Shown here piece after piece: positions 1 to 6,069 of a stretch of 8,226 nucleotides of DNA. Source of the stretch: a bacterium (lineage in GTDB: Bacteria; Desulfobacterota; DSWW01); assembly GCA_030609865.1 (NCBI GenBank), contig JAUWSZ010000074.1, positions 1-8,226 of the forward strand, in the 5' to 3' direction. A model generated the notes under the pieces. The model was given only the letters and a program-made list of their open reading frames with translations, was not told where the DNA came from and did not search any database. Both the position numbers and the translations under genes were made by a program. The number at the start of each line of letters is the position of its first letter. Within the stretch, counting starts at the first letter, position 1.

Positions 1-1
1 C

Positions 2-496
2 GATGCTCTGAAGTTCACGCAGGACGTGGAAGAAGGGGAGCGGCCCATATGGAAGGATGACGCCCAGGGGTGGGGAAAGCTGGACGCCTTCAAGGCGGTA
101 GATGAGGCAATTCTCCCCCTCCCGCCTCCACCTCCCGCGGTGCCGCATGGACTTGGAGGGGATGATGATATCTGCTTCATTGCCACGGCCGCCTTCGGCG
201 ACATCGACGCCCCGCAGGTGAGGCGTTTGCGGGAGATGAGGGACCGGTCTCTTCTCAAGACGTCCTGGGGCCGAGGGTTTGTGAAATTCTACTACCGCTG
301 GAGCCCCCCGGTTGCGGCGTGGCTGAAAGAGCATACGATCTCTTCGCGGGTTGTCAGGGCCTCCCTTCTGCCCGCGGTCGGCTGGTCGGAGATGGTGTAC
401 CACCGAAGCCCCAAGGAGCGGGCGATCCTGTTAGGTTTCGGTCTTTCCCTTATCAGTGCTGTGTGCTGTTTCTCCGTCAGGCGGCGGACCCGTTAA
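2..496 (+). CDS. C-terminal part of a secreted protein, probable S8 (subtilisin-like) peptidase, with CFI-box and C-terminal membrane anchor
   Basis: The reading frame is open from the first bases, so the N-terminus lies outside the window and only about 164 residues are seen. The first segment ends in GWGKLDAFKAVDEA, which resembles the end of subtilisin-family catalytic domains (G-x-G-x-[LV]-[DN]-A-x-x-A-V). No catalytic Asp, His or Ser is in view, so the peptidase call is an inference. A run of five prolines (about 117-135) forms a linker. A CFI-box module follows: CFIATAAFG (Cys codon at 173), then LREMRD, GRGFVKFYYRWSPPVA and a short helix. The tail is a hydrophobic segment, AILLGFGLSLISAVCCFS, ending in VRRRTR, as in C-terminal sorting or anchoring signals. 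The protein is probably exported and held in the inner membrane by its C-terminus. An ATG at 26 is in frame but lies inside conserved sequence and is unlikely to be the start. Confidence 0.72.
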   Translation, partial: DALKFTQDVEEGERPIWKDDAQGWGKLDAFKAVDEAILPLPPPPPAVPHGLGGDDDICFIATAAFGDIDAPQVRRLREMRDRSLLKTSWGRGFVKFYYRWSPPVAAWLKEHTISSRVVRASLLPAVGWSEMVYHRSPKERAILLGFGLSLISAVCCFSVRRRTR

Positions 497-503
497 CCCT
501 CCG

Positions 504-509
504 AAGGAG
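504..509 (+). promoter_or_regulatory. Ribosome binding site fixing the GTG start at 516
   Basis: AAGGAG lies 6 nt before a GTG codon at 516, which is followed at once by a signal peptide. The in-frame ATG at 456 lies inside the preceding gene and would put a polar stretch before the signal peptide, so the GTG is chosen. Confidence 0.75.
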
Positions 510-515
510 CAGACT

Positions 516-1145
516 GTGAAGGCGAATCCGAAAATAGGGCTTTTGTTGGTTGCGATCCTTCTGTTGGCCGTTGGTGACCTTTGGGCACAGCCCACCTACG
601 AAAGCGTGTTCGAGCCGGAGGAAACGACCTCCTCTCCCCACCGCTTCTCCGTTTCCGGGAAGATCTCGTACCACACGTTCTGGAAGCAGGGGCTCCTGGA
701 CAACGGGGAGGCCTTTGGAAGGCCCGGCCTGGGCGTGGGCAGCCTGACCGGTGTAGGGGGCGAGATCGAGTTCGATTACCACTTCAGGCCCTTCATGGTT
801 TTCAGTGGAACCCTCGGTGGCTATCAGGGGAAAACGGATCAGTACAAGATCGACGTACTCACAGGATATGTCCTGGCCACGGCGAAGCTCCAGAAGGTCA
901 CTCGTTTCGCCGACTACTACGTGGGCGCAGGCCTCGGAGCATATTTCAGCCGGATGAAGGCGGACGGCACATCCCATGCCCTGAAGCCGGGCCTGCACGG
1001 CCTGATCGGACTCCGAGTCCACGTGACGCCCAAATGGTCGATTCTTCTGGAAGACAGGATGGCCTTCACGTTTCGCGTAGAGGAATTCGGTGACCTCGAT
1101 CTGGGCGGTAATTTCGTAATGCTCGGAGGCTCGCGTCGCTTTTAA
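516..1145 (+). CDS. Small outer-membrane beta-barrel protein (OmpA/OmpW-like fold), hypothetical
   Basis: The product is 209 residues. A lysine-containing start (MKANPK), a hydrophobic core (IGLLLVAILLLAVG) and LWA before Gln25 form a signal peptide with likely cleavage after Ala24. From about residue 43 to the end there are alternating short amphipathic strands with aromatic girdle residues and glycine turns, for example RFSVSGKISYHTFW, VGGEIEFDYHF, YYVGAGLGAYFSRM and HGLIGLRVHVTPKWSILLED. The last residue is Phe, the usual C-terminal signal for outer-membrane insertion by the Bam complex. Size and strand count fit an eight-stranded barrel. The specific family and any ligand are not recognisable. 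The gene starts 19 nt after the preceding stop and may be cotranscribed with it. The function is unknown; a structural or opacity-type porin-like protein is the simplest reading. Confidence 0.7.
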   Translation: MKANPKIGLLLVAILLLAVGDLWAQPTYESVFEPEETTSSPHRFSVSGKISYHTFWKQGLLDNGEAFGRPGLGVGSLTGVGGEIEFDYHFRPFMVFSGTLGGYQGKTDQYKIDVLTGYVLATAKLQKVTRFADYYVGAGLGAYFSRMKADGTSHALKPGLHGLIGLRVHVTPKWSILLEDRMAFTFRVEEFGDLDLGGNFVMLGGSRRF

Positions 1146-1192
1146 CCCCTTCCTTGTGTAACTGCTTCTTTATGCCATTAGAAAAAGCCAAA

Positions 1193-2305
1193 ATGTCCGG
1201 GAACCGGAACGAGGAATTCCGGGTTACGGTCCTGCCCGGGGACGGGATAGGGCCCGAAGTCGTCGAGATCGGTGTGCGCGTCCTCGAGGAAGTGGCCCAA
1301 CGGTTCTCTGTGGCCCTCAACCTGGACTGGGACGATATCGGGTGGGCCGCGGTGAAGCGCTACGGCGTGCCCCTGGCCGACGAAACGCTCGAGCGGGTCA
1401 GGAAGAGCGACGCGGTCCTGCTGGGTGCGGTGGGCGGCGCCGAGGCGGAGAGCAAGGACTTCGCGATTCGCCCCGAGGCGGGCCTCTTGGCCTTGCGCAA
1501 GGGCATGGACCTCTATGCCAACCTGAGGCCCGTGCGCGTCTTTGCGCCCCTGCTCGATGCATCCCCCCTGAAACCCGAGATCGTCAAGGACACCGATCTG
1601 CTCGTGGTCCGCGAGCTGGTCGGCGGGATCTACTTCGGAGAGCCCCGTGGGAGAGAGAGGACGAAGCAGGGGGAGGAGAGGGCATTGAATACGATGGTGT
1701 ACTCGGTTTCCGAGATCGAGAGGGTCGTGCGAATGGCCTTCTCCCTGGCCATGAAGAGAAGGAAGCAGGTCGTCTCCGTGGACAAGGCAAACGTGCTCGA
1801 CGTGAGCCTGCTCTGGAGGGAGGTTGTCACCCGAATCCATCGGGAGTTCCCGGAGGTGGAGTTGGGCCACCAGTATGTAGACAACTGCGCCATGCAGCTG
1901 ATTCGTGCCCCGGAGCAGTTCGACGTGATCGTGACGGGCAACCTGTTCGGTGACATCCTCTCGGACGAGGCGGCCGTCCTGGCCGGATCGATCGGCATGC
2001 TCCCCTCCGCGAGCCTTGGGACCCAGGGGTCCATGTACGAGCCGGTTCACGGGAGTGCGCCCGACATCGCGGGCCAGGACAAGGCAAACCCTCTCGCCAC
2101 CATCCTGAGCGTGGCCATGATGTTCCGCTATGCCTTTGGCCTGAAAGAAGCCGGGGCGTTGATTGAACAGGCGGTCCTCGCGGCCCTGGAACAGGGCTAC
2201 CGAACGCCGGACCTTCGTGCCGAGGGGGCCCGGTTCGTGGGAACCAAAGCGATGGGGGACTGCGTCCTCGATCAGATCGACCGGATCCGCCCGGATGGCC
2301 GGTGA
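1193..2305 (+). CDS. leuB: 3-isopropylmalate dehydrogenase
   Basis: LeuB oxidises and decarboxylates 3-isopropylmalate to 2-ketoisocaproate with NAD+, the third step of leucine synthesis, in the cytoplasm as a homodimer. From the ATG at 1193 the product is 370 residues, normal for the family. Visible motifs are LPGDGIGPEV (14-23), RPEAGLLALRKG (93-104), ANLRP, DLLVVRELVGGIYFGE (135-150), VDKANVLD (197-204), YVDNCAMQL and GDILSDEAA (253-261). By alignment to the Thermus enzyme, Arg102, Arg112, Arg140, Tyr147, Lys198, Asp230, Asp254 and Asp258 are the catalytic and metal residues. Asp291 in HGSAPDIAG marks NAD preference. The start is uncertain: ATG at 1172 and TTG at 1154 are in frame, but they add an unconserved MCNCFF/MPLEK stretch without a clear ribosome site. 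The site before 1193 (AGAAAAAG) is weak. The stop overlaps the truA start (TGATG). Confidence 0.95.
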   Translation: MSGNRNEEFRVTVLPGDGIGPEVVEIGVRVLEEVAQRFSVALNLDWDDIGWAAVKRYGVPLADETLERVRKSDAVLLGAVGGAEAESKDFAIRPEAGLLALRKGMDLYANLRPVRVFAPLLDASPLKPEIVKDTDLLVVRELVGGIYFGEPRGRERTKQGEERALNTMVYSVSEIERVVRMAFSLAMKRRKQVVSVDKANVLDVSLLWREVVTRIHREFPEVELGHQYVDNCAMQLIRAPEQFDVIVTGNLFGDILSDEAAVLAGSIGMLPSASLGTQGSMYEPVHGSAPDIAGQDKANPLATILSVAMMFRYAFGLKEAGALIEQAVLAALEQGYRTPDLRAEGARFVGTKAMGDCVLDQIDRIRPDGR

Positions 2306-3138
2306 TGAGAACCATCCGTCTCTACCTGGAATACGACGGAACCAACTATCACGGCTGGCAAGTTCAGCCGAATGCCCCCACCATTCAGGAAAAGCTGGAA
2401 GACGCCCTCCACCCGATCCTCGGAGAACGGGTGAGGGTCACCGGAGCGGGCAGGACAGACGCAGGTGTGCACGCCCTCGGGCAGGTAGGGCACCTCCGAA
2501 CCGCGAGCGACCGGGAAGTGGGGGCTCTCTTTCGCGGGGTGAACAGCCTTCTTCCCGAGGACATCGTCGTGAAGGCGGTCCGGGAAGCCTCCCCGGACTT
2601 TCACGCGCGAAGGAGCGCACTGCTCAAACGGTACGAGTACTGGATCCTGAACGACCCGACCCGGTCCGCCTTCCATCACCGGTTTCTCTGGCACGTGAGG
2701 GTCGGCCTGGATCTCGCCAAGATGCGAAGGGCGGCCGAGTGCCTGATCGGGGAACATGATTTCGCCTCCTTTCAGGCATCCGGCGGCGAGCCCGGAAGAC
2801 ACACGATCCGTCACCTTCGTCTCCTGGAGATCCGGGAATTCCGGAACGGGGTCATTCGAATCGCGGCGGAGGGCAACGCCTTCCTGAGGGGCATGGTGAG
2901 AATCCTGGCGGGCACCCTGGTGGACGTGGGGAGGGGGGTGATCCCGGAACGGGACGTGCCCGGCATCCTGACGGCAATGGACCGCGGGGCCGCGGGAAGG
3001 ACCGCGCCCGGAAAGGGGCTCTTCTTGAATTGGGTGCGGTACCCGGAGGCTTTCGGGGCCTGTTCACGGGAGACGGTGGGCCCGGGAGAAGGGCCGCTCG
3101 CCGTCGGCTGGGCGCCCGTATTTGACAAATCGAGCTAG
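2305..3138 (+). CDS. truA: tRNA pseudouridine(38-40) synthase TruA
   Basis: TruA isomerises uridines 38, 39 and 40 in the anticodon stem-loop of many tRNAs to pseudouridine. The product is 277 residues. The N-terminus RLYLEYDGTNYHGWQVQPN is typical. GAGRTDAGVHALGQ (47-60) holds the catalytic Asp52. FHARRSALLKRYEYWI (99-114) has the conserved active-site Tyr110. FLRGMVRILAGTLVDVGRG and LFLNWVRYPE complete the C-terminal fold. The last twenty residues or so (after YPEAFG) look unconserved. The ATG at 2305 shares a base with the leuB stop codon. A GTG at 2302 is also in frame but the ATG fits the family start. There is no strong ribosome site, so translation is probably coupled to leuB. The 3' end of the gene contains the -35 box of the rplM promoter. 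Confidence 0.95.
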   Translation: MRTIRLYLEYDGTNYHGWQVQPNAPTIQEKLEDALHPILGERVRVTGAGRTDAGVHALGQVGHLRTASDREVGALFRGVNSLLPEDIVVKAVREASPDFHARRSALLKRYEYWILNDPTRSAFHHRFLWHVRVGLDLAKMRRAAECLIGEHDFASFQASGGEPGRHTIRHLRLLEIREFRNGVIRIAAEGNAFLRGMVRILAGTLVDVGRGVIPERDVPGILTAMDRGAAGRTAPGKGLFLNWVRYPEAFGACSRETVGPGEGPLAVGWAPVFDKSS

Positions 3139-3150
3139 AGGCACTAAAGT
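3122..3150 (+). promoter_or_regulatory. Sigma70-type promoter for rplM-rpsI
   Basis: A perfect -35 box TTGACA (3122-3127) is followed, after exactly 17 nt, by TAAAGT (3145-3150), which matches four of six bases of TATAAT. Transcription would start near 3157, about 60 nt before the rplM start. The -35 box and half the spacer lie inside the last codons of truA. The position just ahead of a ribosomal protein operon supports the call. Confidence 0.7.
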
Positions 3151-3216
3151 AATTGGATTTTGGTGCATTCACATACTGAGGCCCCCTTTTCAACCGAATC
3201 GTATGCGTGGATTGAA

Positions 3217-3648
3217 ATGAAGACCTACTTTGCGAAAAAGGAAGAGCCCATCGAGAAGAAATGGGTGCTGATCGATGCGGAGGGTAAGATCCTCGGTCGG
3301 ATGGCGACCGAGATCGCGGACATCCTCCGGGGAAAGAACAAGCCTGTCTACACGCCCCATGTCGACACCGGGGATTTTGTGGTGGTCGTCAACGCGGAAA
3401 AGGTGCGGCTCACCGGGAAGAAGTGGGAACAGAAGGTCTACTACCACCATTCCGGCTACATCGGCGGCATGAAGGCTCGCCCCGCCAAGGAAGTTCTCGA
3501 GAAGAAGCCCGAGGAGCTGGTTCGGCACGCCGTCAAGGGGATGTTGCCCAAGAACCGGCTGGGAAGAAGGATGATCACCAAGCTCAAGGTATACCGTGGT
3601 TCGGAGCATCCGCACGAGGCACAAATGCCGGTTCCGCGTTCTCTCTAG
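3217..3648 (+). CDS. rplM: 50S ribosomal protein L13
   Basis: L13 is an early-assembling protein of the large ribosomal subunit that binds 23S rRNA. The product is 143 residues against a usual 140 to 145. Diagnostic stretches are [10 protein letters not shown] at the start, [19 protein letters not shown] (16-34), [24 protein letters not shown] (37-60), [20 protein letters not shown] (65-84), [13 protein letters not shown] (105-117) and [15 protein letters not shown] (124-139). The C-terminal end (VPRSL) departs from the usual short tail but breaks no known motif. An in-frame GTG at 3160 would add 19 unconserved residues, so the ATG at 3217 is chosen. Its ribosome site is weak (GGAT, 4 nt upstream). 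It is cotranscribed with rpsI, 59 nt downstream. Confidence 0.97.
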   Translation: MKTYFAKKEEPIEKKWVLIDAEGKILGRMATEIADILRGKNKPVYTPHVDTGDFVVVVNAEKVRLTGKKWEQKVYYHHSGYIGGMKARPAKEVLEKKPEELVRHAVKGMLPKNRLGRRMITKLKVYRGSEHPHEAQMPVPRSL

Positions 3649-3659
3649 AACGGAACGGG

Positions 3660-3676
3660 CAGGAATCGAATTCCTG
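3660..3676 (+). other. Short perfect stem-loop between rplM and rpsI
   Basis: CAGGAAT (3660-3666) and ATTCCTG (3670-3676) pair in a 7-bp stem with a CGA loop. No T-run follows, so it is not an intrinsic terminator. It sits 15 nt before the rpsI ribosome site and may stabilise or process the dicistronic mRNA. Its function is unproven. Confidence 0.4.
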
Positions 3677-3707
3677 ATGAAACACGAGAGAGGAGAAGGG
3701 ACTTAGC

Positions 3708-4118
3708 ATGGAGGGTGCCGGAAAAGAGATCCTATATCCGATTCATTCGGTTGGGAAACGCAAGACCTCCGTGGCCCGCGTTTGGATGAAGCCGGGAAAC
3801 GGAAACATCCTGGTGAATCGGAAACCGCTGGACGAATACTTCGGTCGAGAGACGTTGAAAATGGTCGTCAGGCAGCCGCTGGAGCTTACGGAGATGAGCG
3901 GACGCTTCGACTTTCTCGTCAACGTCAGAGGAGGGGGCAGCTCAGGACAAGCGGGCGCGATCATACATGGAATCTCGAAGGCTCTCCAGATAGTGGATCC
4001 GGCCCTGCGGCCTCAGCTGAAGAAGGCAGGGCTCCTCACGAGGGATTCCCGGATCAAGGAGAGAAAGAAGTATGGACAGAAGGGAGCGCGGGCCCGGTAT
4101 CAGTACTCGAAGCGATAG
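3708..4118 (+). CDS. rpsI: 30S ribosomal protein S9
   Basis: S9 belongs to the head of the small ribosomal subunit, and its C-terminal tail reaches the P-site tRNA. The product is 136 residues; the family is usually about 130, and the excess is a short N-terminal lead (MEGAGKEIL). Recognised stretches are [14 protein letters not shown] (13-26), [14 protein letters not shown] (32-45), [26 protein letters not shown] (68-93), [33 protein letters not shown]. The final Ser-Lys-Arg is the invariant tRNA-contacting tail, so the gene is intact. A good ribosome site (AGGAGAAGGG, 3691-3700) precedes the ATG by 7 nt. It is the last gene of the rplM-rpsI unit, with a terminator 46 nt after its stop. Confidence 0.97.
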   Translation: MEGAGKEILYPIHSVGKRKTSVARVWMKPGNGNILVNRKPLDEYFGRETLKMVVRQPLELTEMSGRFDFLVNVRGGGSSGQAGAIIHGISKALQIVDPALRPQLKKAGLLTRDSRIKERKKYGQKGARARYQYSKR

Positions 4119-4164
4119 CCTGCCTTCCGGGACAAGACAAGTACAAGCGTTTGTGGTTGCACCC

Positions 4165-4192
4165 AAAGGCCTCTTGGAGGCCTTTTTCTTTT
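4165..4192 (+). terminator. Intrinsic terminator of the rplM-rpsI unit
   Basis: AAAGGCCTC (4165-4173) and GAGGCCTTT (4177-4185) form a perfect 9-bp stem with a TTG loop, followed by a T-rich tract (TTCTTTT, 4186-4192) that continues the T's of the stem. There is no comparable T-run on the other strand, so it acts on + strand transcription. It separates the ribosomal genes from kdsB. Confidence 0.92.
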
Positions 4193-4234
4193 CAGCATTC
4201 GCTTTCGCGAAGGCTTCGTGCAATATGCGGGCTA

Positions 4235-4246
4235 GCGCCGCGGCGC
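4235..4246 (+). repeat. 12-bp perfect GC palindrome upstream of kdsB
   Basis: GCGCCGCGGCGC is fully self-complementary and ends 14 nt before the kdsB ribosome site. A smaller palindrome, TTCGCGAA, lies at 4205-4212. In GC-rich DNA such sites can arise by chance. An operator or mRNA structure is possible but unproven. Confidence 0.3.
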
Positions 4247-4277
4247 GTGAGGGGGGACCCGGAAAGAGGAAGCCGTC

Positions 4278-5042
4278 GTGAATCCAGTGGCCGTCATCCC
4301 AGCCCGATACGGGTCGAATCGCCTTCCAGGCAAACCTCTGCTCGACCTCTGCGGCAAGCCGATCATCCAAAGGGTCTATGAGCGGGTCAAAGAGGCCGGC
4401 ATCTTCTCCCGGATTCTGGTGGCCACCGACTCGGAGGAGATCGTTCGCCGGGTGGAGGCCTTTGGCGGGGAACCGATGCTCACCTCGCCTCACCATCGAA
4501 GCGGCACGGAGAGGATCGCGGAGGTGGCGGGGAGGATCGAGGGGGACTTGATCGTAAACGTCCAGGGAGACGAGCCCTTCGTATACCCGCGGATGCTCGC
4601 GGATCTGTGGGAATCGTTCCGAAGGGAGCGGACAGCCGTCGTGGGCACGCTTTGCCACCGGATCTCCAGCCGCCGGGACTTGCGGAACCGGAATGTGGTG
4701 AAGGTCGTGACCGACACGAGAGGCTGCGCGCTCTATTTCTCGCGATCTGCGATCCCTTACGGGGAGCCGACTTCCACTGTTGCCGAAATTGACGGTGTGG
4801 GAGCGCTGTGGTACAAACACGTAGGGATTTACATGTATCGAAGGAGCTTCTTGCTACGCTACCCGATGCTCGAAAAGTCCCCCCTGGAGGATGCCGAAGG
4901 ATTGGAGCAGTTGCGGATTCTTGAGCATGGATACGAGATTCGTGTGTACCCGACCGAATGGGAGACATTGGGGATCGACACAGAGGAAGACCTGCTGGAA
5001 GCAAGAAGGCGATGCATGGCCGATGCGAGACAACTCTCTTGA
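4278..5042 (+). CDS. kdsB: 3-deoxy-manno-octulosonate cytidylyltransferase (CMP-KDO synthetase)
   Basis: KdsB activates KDO with CTP to give CMP-KDO, the donor for the first core sugars added to lipid A; it acts in the cytoplasm. The product is 254 residues, normal for the family. Seen in order: the nucleotide-binding start IPARYGSNRLPGKPLLDLCGKP (7-28), HRSGTERI (73-80), NVQGDEPF (94-101) with the Mg-binding Asp98, VVKVVTD, FSRSAIPY (154-161), HVGIYMYRRSFLLRY (181-195), LEQLRILEHGYEIRV (209-223) and LGIDTEEDL (231-239) with Asp234 at the second metal-ligand position. The start is GTG at 4278, preceded at 7 nt by the purine-rich site GGAAAGAGGA (4261-4270). It is the first gene of the LPS block and lies after the rpsI terminator. 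I could not recognise its promoter with confidence. Confidence 0.96.
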   Translation: MNPVAVIPARYGSNRLPGKPLLDLCGKPIIQRVYERVKEAGIFSRILVATDSEEIVRRVEAFGGEPMLTSPHHRSGTERIAEVAGRIEGDLIVNVQGDEPFVYPRMLADLWESFRRERTAVVGTLCHRISSRRDLRNRNVVKVVTDTRGCALYFSRSAIPYGEPTSTVAEIDGVGALWYKHVGIYMYRRSFLLRYPMLEKSPLEDAEGLEQLRILEHGYEIRVYPTEWETLGIDTEEDLLEARRRCMADARQLS

Positions 5043-5077
5043 ACCCTTCTCCTGCGTGAGCCGGTACCGTTCCTGAA

Positions 5078-5102
5078 GGTCGACCGGGTGAGACCCGCGA
5101 CC
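5078..5102 (+). other. Stable stem-loop between kdsB and kdsA
   Basis: GGTCG (5078-5082) pairs with CGACC (5098-5102), and inside it CGGGT (5085-5089) pairs with ACCCG (5093-5097). The loop is GAG, and two bases (AC) bulge on the 5' side. The ten paired bases are mostly G-C. No T-run follows, so it is not a standard intrinsic terminator. It lies in the 111-nt kdsB-kdsA gap, 52 nt before kdsA, and could affect mRNA stability or partial read-through. Confidence 0.45.
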
Positions 5103-5154
5103 CCTTCGGCAACGCACAAACCCCTTCGAACGAAAGATGTAGATTTTCCCTGTC

Positions 5155-6000
5155 ATGACCCGTTCTGTTCGAATCGGAGACTGGACATTCGGGCGGGAAC
5201 TGGACTTCCTGCTGATTGCGGGGCCTTGTGTGATCGAGAGCGAAGCCCATGCGATGCGAATGGCCGCTTCCCTGAAGGATTTCGCTGAGAAGGCCGGGGT
5301 TCCCCTCGTGTTCAAGGCATCGTACGACAAGGCGAATCGCACCTCGTCAGCATCCTTTCGGGGGCCGGGCCTGGAGGAAGGCCTTCGGATCCTCGCCAAG
5401 ATCAAACGAGAGATCGGTGTCAAGGTTCTCTCCGATGTGCACGCGGTCGAGGAGGTGGAAGCGGTTGAGGAGGTCCTGGACGTGATTCAGACGCCGGCCT
5501 ATCTCTGCCGACAGACAGATCTGCTGACCGCTGTGGGAAGAACCGGGAAGGCGGTCAACGTGAAGAAGGGCCAGTTTCTTGCGCCCTGGGATATGGAGCA
5601 TGTCCTCCAGAAGGTCCGTTCGACGGGCAACGAGAACATCTTGATCACGGAACGGGGATCCTTCTTTGGCTACAATCAGCTCGTCAGTGACATGCGGGCG
5701 CTCAGGATCATGCGAGCTTTCGGATTTCCGGTGGTATTCGATGCTTCTCACAGTGTACAATTACCCGGCGGCAGGGGCGATGCATCGGATGGACAGAGGG
5801 AATTCATCCTGCCCCTGGCGCGAGCGGCGGTGGCCGTCGGCGTGGACGGGGTTTTCCTCGAGGTGCACGACCAGCCGGACAAGGCTCGGTGCGATGGCCC
5901 CAACTCGTTGCCGCTCGAGCAGGTTCCGGAGTTTCTTGATCAAGTCCTGCGCATCCAGGAAATGGTGAGGGAGTGGGAGGGAGGAGATGCGCAGGTCTAA
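5155..6000 (+). CDS. kdsA: 3-deoxy-8-phosphooctulonate synthase (KDO-8-phosphate synthase), metal-dependent type
   Basis: KdsA condenses phosphoenolpyruvate with arabinose 5-phosphate to KDO 8-phosphate, the committed step of KDO synthesis. The product is 281 residues. Motifs are LLIAGPCVIESE (19-30), FKASYDKANRTSSASFRGPG (53-72), SDVH (93-96), NVKKGQFLAPWDM (135-147), ERGSFFGYNQLVSDMR (166-181), DASHSVQLPGG (196-206), FLEVHDQPDKARCDGPNSLPL (234-254). Cys25 in GPCVIES, His199, Glu236 and Asp247 are the four metal ligands of the metal-dependent class (Aquifex type). The metal-independent E. coli enzyme has Asn in place of the Cys. The ATG at 5155 is the only in-frame start, because TAG lies at 5140. 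No good ribosome site is visible. The neighbours kdsB and lptC fit the function. Confidence 0.96.
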   Translation: MTRSVRIGDWTFGRELDFLLIAGPCVIESEAHAMRMAASLKDFAEKAGVPLVFKASYDKANRTSSASFRGPGLEEGLRILAKIKREIGVKVLSDVHAVEEVEAVEEVLDVIQTPAYLCRQTDLLTAVGRTGKAVNVKKGQFLAPWDMEHVLQKVRSTGNENILITERGSFFGYNQLVSDMRALRIMRAFGFPVVFDASHSVQLPGGRGDASDGQREFILPLARAAVAVGVDGVFLEVHDQPDKARCDGPNSLPLEQVPEFLDQVLRIQEMVREWEGGDAQV

Positions 6001-6013
6001 CCCCTCGAATTCC

Positions 6014-6043
6014 TTTACACCTTTCGGTAATCGTTGCTATACT
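6014..6043 (+). promoter_or_regulatory. Sigma70-type promoter for lptC-lptA-lptB
   Basis: TTTACA (6014-6019, five of six bases) and TATACT (6038-6043, five of six) are separated by 18 nt. The start of transcription would be near 6050, leaving about 20 nt of leader that includes the AAGGG site before the TTG codon at 6070. The site lies in the kdsA-lptC gap in an otherwise GC-rich region. It would let the lpt genes be transcribed apart from kdsBA. Confidence 0.65.
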
Positions 6044-6058
6044 CAAATGATGGATCTC

Positions 6059-6063
6059 AAGGG
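6059..6063 (+). promoter_or_regulatory. Ribosome binding site fixing the lptC TTG start
   Basis: AAGGG lies 6 nt before TTG 6070. The other in-frame start (TTG 6034) overlaps the promoter and lies upstream of the expected transcript start, so 6070 is preferred. Confidence 0.6.
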
Positions 6064-6069
6064 TTTGCG

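Noticed and set aside
1154..1183. Promoter upstream of leuB (TTGTGT with a downstream ATTAGA-like box)
   Set aside because: The match to a -10 box is too poor to support a call.
1154..1192. N-terminal extension of leuB (MCNCFFMPLEK...) from TTG 1154 or ATG 1172
   Set aside because: The extension is not part of the family, has no ribosome site, and the length from 1193 already fits. It cannot be fully excluded.
1178..2050. 290-codon open frame on the - strand across leuB
   Set aside because: It is fully antisense to leuB, whose catalytic motifs are intact on the + strand. The composition is that of a shadow frame.
4193..4277. Promoter upstream of kdsB (CAATAT near 4221)
   Set aside because: The -10 match is weak and no -35 box lies at a suitable distance. 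A promoter must exist after the terminator, but I cannot place it.
4072..4281. Possible small gene between rpsI and kdsB (+ strand, 69 codons)
   Set aside because: It starts inside rpsI, crosses the terminator stem and shows no ribosome site or recognisable domain.
3942..4820. Long 292-codon open frame on the - strand across rpsI and kdsB
   Set aside because: It lies antisense to two confidently identified genes and runs through a perfect terminator. Long shadow frames are expected in GC-rich DNA, and no motif is visible.
5078..5102. Intrinsic terminator between kdsB and kdsA
   Set aside because: The stem is strong but is followed by CCTTCGGC rather than a T-run, so it is listed only as a stem-loop.
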